Below are positions 58,971 to 64,000 of a stretch of 64,000 nt of DNA, one piece after another. Each line of letters starts with the position of its first letter. The first letter of the stretch is position 1. The notes under the pieces were generated by a model. It ran no database searches. It had not been told where the DNA came from and saw nothing but the letters and a program-made list of their open reading frames with translations. The DNA lies in assembly GCF_032854445.1 (NCBI RefSeq), contig NC_088298.1, positions 7,987,504 through 8,051,503 on the forward strand, in the 5' to 3' direction. The position numbers and the translations under genes were made by a program. This DNA is from Liolophura sinensis. Taxonomy: Eukaryota > Mollusca > Polyplacophora > Chitonida > Chitonidae.

Positions 58971-59237
58971 ACGTGCTGGGGTAAAACTTTGCTATATATT
59001 GGTGGTGAAATAAAATGCATGGAATATCAGAACAAGTGCACCAAACAGTGAAGAGGCTGGATGGCCGTTTGAACGAAGACAACAAACTCCCTGCCATCCC
59101 ACGTCTGTCTTGGCTTAGATGGACCATACAAGTCACGCTAGGGGCGATAACTCATATCCACATTTCCCCACCCACCATGGGTACATACATCTTTGTATAT
59201 ATGAAGAAACAGAGAGAGAAAAAAAAAGAGGTTGTTA

Positions 59238-59355
59238 GCCTACAGCACCCGGTGTTCCCAGGCGGTCACCCATCCAAGTACTAACAGGGCTCGACGTTGC
59301 TCAACCTCGGTGTTCGGACGAGAACCGGTGTTTTCAACGTGATATGGCCGTAGGC
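59238..59355 (-). rRNA. 5S rRNA, copy 154
   Basis: G70T in the intermediate element, A54G and A50G. Type B, directly after a type D, so the type A unit is skipped here. Flank acg. Confidence 0.95.
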
Positions 59356-59592
59356 ACGTGCTGGGGTAAAACTTTGCTATATATTGGTGGTGAAATAAAA
59401 TGCATGGAATATCAGAACAAGTGCACCAAACAGTGAAGAGGCTGGATGGCCGTTTGAACGAAGACAACAAACTCCCTGCCATCCCACGTCTGTCTTGGCT
59501 TAGATGGACCATACAAGTCACGCTAGGGGCGATAACTCATATCCACATTTCCCCACCCACCATGGGTATATACATCTTGGTATTAATGAAGA

Positions 59593-59629
<37 letters not shown>

Positions 59630-59635
59630 TTGCTA

Positions 59636-59753
59636 GCCTACAGCACCCGGTGTTCCCAGGCGGTCACCCATCCAAGTACTAACCGGGCTTGACGTTGTTT
59701 AACTTCGGTGTTCGGACGAGAACCGGTGTTTTCAACGTGATATGGCCGTAGGA
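59636..59753 (-). rRNA. 5S rRNA, copy 155 (box A and 5'-end variant)
   Basis: G64A, G56A and G1T. Type C. Flank agg. Confidence 0.94.
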
Positions 59754-60020
59754 AGGTGCTGGGGTAAAACTTTGCTATATATTGGTGGTGAAATGAAATG
59801 CATGGAATATCAGAACAAGTGCACCAAACAGTGAAGAGGCTGGATGGCCGTTTGAACGAAGACAACAAACTCCCTGCCATCCCACGTCTGTCTTGGCTTA
59901 GATGGACCATACAAGTCACGCTAGGGGCGATAACTCATATCCACATTTCCCCACCCACCATGGGTACATACATCTTTGTATTAATGAAGAAAAAGAGAAA
60001 AAAAAAAAAAGAGGTTGTTA

Positions 60021-60138
60021 GCCTACAGCACCCGGTGTTCCCAGGCGGTCACCCATCCAAGTACTAACCGGGCACGACGTTGCTTAACTTCGGTGTTCGG
60101 ACGAGAACCGGTGTTTTCAACGTGATATGGCCGTAGGC
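60021..60138 (-). rRNA. 5S rRNA, copy 156
   Basis: A65T. Type D. Flank acg. Confidence 0.97.
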
Positions 60139-60402
60139 ACGTGCTGGGGTAAAACTTTGCTATATATTGGTGGTGAAATAAAATGCATGGAATATCAGAA
60201 CAAGTGCACCAAACAGTGAAGAGGCTGGATGGCCGTTTGAACGAAGACAACAAACTCCCTGCCATCCCACGTCTGTCTTGGCTTAGATGGACCATACAAG
60301 TCACGCTAGGGGCGATAACTCATATCCACATTTCCCCACCCACCATGGGTACATACATCTTTGTATTAATGAAGAAAAAGTGAAAAAAAAAAGAGCTTGG
60401 TA

Positions 60403-60520
60403 GCCTACAGCACCCGGTGTTCCCAGGCGGTCACCCATCCAAGTACTAACCGGGCTCGACGTTGCTTAACTTCGGTGTTCGGACGAGAACCGGTGTTTTC
60501 AACGTGATATGGCCGTAGGC
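60403..60520 (-). rRNA. 5S rRNA, copy 157
   Basis: Consensus body. Type A. Flank acg. Its upstream spacer has a 9-bp tandem duplication near 60660-60677. Confidence 0.97.
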
Positions 60521-60659
60521 ACGTGCTGGGGTAAAACTTTGCTATATATTGGTGGTGAAATAAAATGCATGGAATATCAGAACAAGTGCACCAAACAGTG
60601 AAGAGGCTGGATGGCCGTTTGAACGAAGACAACAAACTCCCTGCCATCCCACGTCTGTC

Positions 60660-60677
60660 TTGGCTTACTTGGCTTAG
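60660..60677. repeat. 9-bp direct duplication in a spacer
   Basis: The normal spacer reads GTCTTGGCTTAGATGG. Here the nine bases TTGGCTTAC precede TTGGCTTAG, giving two tandem near-copies. Unique in the window, it lengthens this unit by 9 bp (391 instead of 382). Confidence 0.8.
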
Positions 60678-60793
60678 ATGGACCATACAAGTCACGCTAG
60701 GGGCGATAACTCATATCCACATTTCCCCACCCACCATGGGTATATACATCTTTGTATTAATGAAGAAAAAGTGAAAAAAAAAAGAGCTTGGTA

Positions 60794-60911
60794 GCCTACA
60801 GCACCCGGTGTTCCCAGGCGGTCACCCATCCAAGTACTAACCGGGCTCGACGTTGCTTAACTTCGGTGTTCGGACGAGAACCGGTGTTTTCAACGTGATA
60901 TGGCCGTAGGC
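60794..60911 (-). rRNA. 5S rRNA, copy 158
   Basis: Consensus body. Flank acg. Confidence 0.97.
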
Positions 60912-61176
60912 ACGTGCTGGGGTAAAACTTTGCTATATATTGGTGGTGAAATAAAATGCATGGAATATCAGAACAAGTGCACCAAACAGTGAAGAGGCTG
61001 GATGGCCGTTTGAACGAAGACAACAAACTCCCTGCCATCCCACGTCTGTCTTGGCTTAGATGGACCATACAAGTCACGCTAGGGGCGATAACTCATATCC
61101 ACATTTCCCACCCACCATGGGTATATACATCTTTGTATTAATGAAGAAAAAGAGAAAAAAAAAAAAGAGGTTGTTA

Positions 61177-61293
61177 GCCTACAGCACCCGGTGTTTCCAG
61201 GGGGTCACCCATCCAAGTACTAACCGGGCTCGACGTTGCTGAACTTCGGTGTTCGGACGAGAACCGTGTTTTCAACGTGATATGGCCGTAGGC
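61177..61293 (-). rRNA. 5S rRNA, copy 159 (one-base deletion)
   Basis: G99A, G93C and A54C as in copy 140, minus one base near RNA 28-29, 117 nt. Flank acg; one G also missing in the upstream GGGG. Confidence 0.92.
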
Positions 61294-61571
61294 ACGTGCT
61301 GGGTAAAACTTTGCTATATATTGGTGGTGAAATAAAATGCATGGAATATCAGAACAAGTGCACCAAACAGTGAAGAGGCTGGATGGCCGTTTGAACGAAG
61401 ACAACAAACTCCCTGCCATCCCACGTCTGTCTTGGCTTAGATGGACCATACAGGTAACACTAGGGGCGATAACTCATATCCACATTTCCCCACCCACCAT
61501 GGGTATATACATCTTGGTATTAATGAAGAAAAATTGAAAAAAAAAAAAGAAAAAAAAAAAAGAGGTTGTTA

Positions 61572-61689
61572 GCCTACAGCACCCGGTGTTCCCAGGCGGT
61601 CACCCATCCAAGTACTAACCGGGCTCGACGTTGCTGAACTTCGGTGTTCGGACGAGAACCGGTGTTTTCAACGTGATATGGCCGTAGGC
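61572..61689 (-). rRNA. 5S rRNA, copy 160
   Basis: A54C. Flank acg. An extra unit relative to the matching block at 54 kb. Confidence 0.96.
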
Positions 61690-61961
61690 ACGTGCTGGGG
61701 TAAAACTTTGCTATATATTGGTGGTGAAATAAAATGCATGGAATATCAGAACAAGTGCACCAAACAGTGAAGAGGCTGGATGGCCGTTTGAACGAAGACA
61801 ACAAACTCCCTGCCATCCCACGTCTGTCTTGGCTTAGATGGACCATTACAAGTCACGCTAGGGGCGATAACTCATATCCCACATTTCCCCACCCACCATG
61901 GGTACATACATCTTTGTATTAATGAAAAAAAAGACAGAAAAAAAAAAAAAAGAGGTTGTTA

Positions 61962-62079
61962 GCCTACAGCACCCGGTGTTCCCAGGCGGTCACCCATCCA
62001 AGTACTAACCGGGCTCGACGTTGCTTAACTTCGGTGTTCGGACAAGAACCGGTGTTTTCAACGTGATATGGCCGTAGGC
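61962..62079 (-). rRNA. 5S rRNA, copy 161
   Basis: C36T, as in copy 141. Flank acg. Confidence 0.97.
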
Positions 62080-62353
62080 ACGTGCTGGGGTAAAACTTTG
62101 CTATATATTGGTGGTGAAATAAAATGCATGGAATATCAGAACAAGTGCACCAAAACAGTGAAGAGCTGGATGGCCGTTTGAACGAAGACAACAAACTCCC
62201 TGCCATCCCACGTCTGTCTTGGCTTAGATGGACCATACAAGTCACGCTAGGGGCGATAACTCATATCCACATTTCCCCACCCACCATGGGTATATACATC
62301 TTGGTATTAATCAAGAAAAAATGAAAAAAAAAAAAAAAAAAAAGAGGTTGCTA

Positions 62354-62471
62354 GCCTACAGCACCCGGTGTTCCCAGGCGGTCACCCATCCAAGTACTAA
62401 CCGGGCTCGACGTTGCTTAACTTCGGTGTTCGGACGAGAACCGGTGTTTTAAACGTGATATGGCCGTAGGC
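62354..62471 (-). rRNA. 5S rRNA, copy 162
   Basis: G21T, as in copy 142. Flank acg. Confidence 0.97.
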
Positions 62472-62743
62472 ACGTGCTGGGGTAAAACTTTGCTATATAT
62501 TGGTGGTAAAATAAAATGCATGGAATATCAGAACAAGTGCACCAAACAGTGAAAAGGCTGGATGGCCGTTTGAACGAAGACAACAAACTCCCTGCCATCC
62601 CACGTCTGTCTTGGCTTAGATGGACCATACAAGTCACGCTAGGGGCGATAACTCATATCCACATTTCCCCACCCACCATGGGAACATACATCTTTGTATT
62701 AATGAAGAAAAAGAGAAAAAAAACAAAAAAAAAAGAGTTGTTA

Positions 62744-62863
62744 GCCTACAGCACCCGGTGTTCCCCAGGCGGTCACCCATCCAAGTACTAACCGGGCTCG
62801 ACGTTGTTTAACCTCGGTGTTCGGACGAGAACCCGGTGTTTTCAACGTGATATGGCCGTAGGC
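62744..62863 (-). rRNA. 5S rRNA, copy 163 (two one-base insertions)
   Basis: G56A and A50G as in copy 143, plus an extra C near 62764 and another near 62832, 120 nt. Flank acg. Confidence 0.92.
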
Positions 62864-63136
62864 ACGTGCTGGGGTAAAACTTTGCTATATATTGGTGGTG
62901 AAATAAAATGCATGGAATATCAGAACAAGTGCACCAAACAGTGAAGAGGCTGGATGGCCGTTTGAACGAAGACAACAAACTCCCTGCCATCCCACGTCTG
63001 TCTTGGCTTAGATGGACCATACAAGTCACGCTAGGGGCGATAACTCTTATCCACATTTCCCCACCCACCATGGGTACATACATCTTTGTATTAATGAAGA
63101 AAAATAGAAAAAAAAAAAATAAAAAGAGGTTGCTAG

Positions 63137-63254
63137 GCCTACAGCACCCGGTGTTCCCAGGCGGTCACCCATCCAAGTACTAACCGGGCTCGACGTTGCT
63201 TAACTTCGATGTTCGGACGAGAACCGGTGTTTTCAACGTGATATGGCCGTAGGC
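63137..63254 (-). rRNA. 5S rRNA, copy 164
   Basis: C46T, as in copy 144. Flank agg. One extra G lies in the trailer at the gene edge. Confidence 0.96.
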
Positions 63255-63527
63255 AGGTGCTGGGTTAAAACTTTGCTATATATTGGTGGTGAAATAATAT
63301 GCATGGAATATCAGAACAAGTGCACCAAACAGTGAAGAGGCTGGATGGCCGTTTGAACGAAGACAACAAACTCCCTGCCATCCCACGTCTGTCTTGGCTT
63401 AGATGGACCACTACAAGTCACGCTAGGGGCGATAACTCATATCCACATTTCCCCACCCACCATGGGTATATACATCTTTGTATTAATGAAGAAAAAGTGA
63501 AAAAAAAAAAAAAAAAAAGAGTTGCTA

Positions 63528-63645
63528 GCCTACAGTACCCGGTGTTCCCAGGCGGTCACCCATCCAAGTACTAACCGGGCTCGACGTTGCTTAACCTTGG
63601 TGTTCGGATGAGAACCGGTGTTTTCAACGTGATATTTCCGTAGGC
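63528..63645 (-). rRNA. 5S rRNA, copy 165 (diverged)
   Basis: G110A, A50G, G48A, G37A, C10A and C9A, the same six changes as copy 145. Flank acg. Confidence 0.92.
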
Positions 63646-63915
63646 ACGTGCTGGGGTAAAACTTTGCTATATATTGGTGGTGAAATAAAATGCATGGAAT
63701 ATCAGAACAAGTGCACCAAACAGTGAAGAGGCTGGATGGCCGTTTGAACGAAGACAACAAACTGCCTGCCATCCACGTCTGTCTTGGCTTAGATGGACCA
63801 TTCAAGTCACGCTAGGGGCGATAACTCATATCCACATTTAACCACCCACCATGGGTATATACATCTTGGTATTAATGAAGAAAAAGAGAGAGAAAAAAAA
63901 AAGAAGAGGTTGTTA

Positions 63916-64000
63916 GCCTACAGCACCCGGTGTTCCCAGGCGGTCACCCATCCAAGTACTAACCGGGCTCGACGTTGCTTAACCTCGGTGTTCGGACGAG
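63916..64000 (-). rRNA. 5S rRNA, copy 166 (cut by window edge)
   Basis: RNA positions 34-118 are visible and carry A50G. The 5' end lies beyond the window, so this is an edge effect and not a truncation. Confidence 0.95.

Larger units (their letters stand above)
50144..60520. repeat. Four-unit higher-order repeat (~1548 bp period)
   Basis: Four unit types recur in the order A (consensus gene, GAGCTTGGTAGCC trailer), B (A54G/A50G), C (G64A/G56A/G1T) and D (A65T). Types B to D are at 50529, 50926 and 51310; 52077, 52474 and 52859; 58072, 58468 and 58853; 59238, 59636 and 60021; D also lies at 57305. The series is interrupted at 53.6-57.3 kb by other units, and type A is missing before 59238. 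Confidence 0.85.
1..64000 (-). repeat. 5S rDNA tandem array, ~385-bp unit, 166 gene positions
   Basis: The window is one head-to-tail array with every 5S gene on the minus strand. Unit spacing ranges from about 380 to 397 bp, and most of the difference comes from the length of the A-tract (T-tract in the transcript). Each unit holds an 118-bp gene, then, moving along the + strand, a short start-proximal segment with a TATA-like box, about 200 bp of unique spacer, the A-tract, and a 10-bp trailer segment. No unit is inverted and nothing is inserted. Such arrays supply 5S rRNA for the large ribosomal subunit and are kept similar by unequal crossing-over and gene conversion. Both ends of the array lie outside the window. 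Confidence 0.97.

Noticed and set aside
1-64000. CRISPR array or bacterial repeat
   Set aside because: The repeat is a ~385-bp unit containing a eukaryotic 5S rRNA gene. There are no short repeats separated by unique spacers.
63916-64000. A second truncated 5S gene at the right end
   Set aside because: The sequence simply stops at the window edge; the visible part is normal except for A50G.

Overview
The whole window is one uninterrupted, head-to-tail tandem array of 5S ribosomal RNA genes, all on the minus strand. I count 166 gene positions: 164 of full or nearly full length, one internally truncated copy (57129-57154), and one cut by the right edge of the window (63916-64000). Each unit is about 380-397 bp: a 118-bp 5S gene plus a spacer of roughly 262-280 bp. 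I see no protein-coding gene, tRNA, snRNA, mobile element or unrelated insertion. Open reading frames on either strand are shadows of the repeated spacer and 5S sequence.

The 5S body folds as a eukaryotic 5S rRNA. Its ends pair perfectly (nucleotides 1-9 with 110-118, one G-U wobble), and it carries the internal RNA polymerase III control regions at the classical positions: box A 50-64, intermediate element 67-72, box C 80-97. The sequence looks like an animal 5S. The invertebrate-like helix II/III sequence is compatible with a mollusc, annelid, cnidarian or similar phylum, but I cannot name the taxon from this alone. Each spacer has a TATA-like box about 28 bp upstream of the 5S start and a long T-tract about 10 nt downstream of its end (an A-tract on the + strand).

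Layout: 1-124 is the end of a spacer. From 125 to 64000, genes follow every ~385 bp with no change of orientation. Single-base variants tag the copies and reveal a second level of organisation: blocks of several units duplicated in tandem. These include ~3.1 kb at 2458-7996 with a further 772-bp step, 1.94 kb offset at 13.3-16.5 kb, 2323 bp at 23.0-27.7 kb, 1154 bp at 28.8-31.1 kb, 2722 bp at 31.1-35.1 kb, 2327 bp at 40.2-44.9 kb, and a four-unit higher-order repeat at about 50.1-60.4 kb. Several junctions can be placed to within tens of bases, two of them inside or at the edge of a 5S gene, as expected from unequal crossing-over. About 41 copies are identical to the consensus by eye. About 44 carry A50G and 17 carry G56A, both in box A, so the array mixes major and variant genes.

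Isolated one-base insertions and deletions outside homopolymers cluster at about 26.9-28.6 kb and 61.1-63.8 kb. These may be assembly or read errors rather than biology. All counts and variant calls were made by reading, not by alignment software. Variants are given in RNA orientation, numbered 1-118; 'flank' means the three + strand bases immediately after the gene (its positions -1 to -3).
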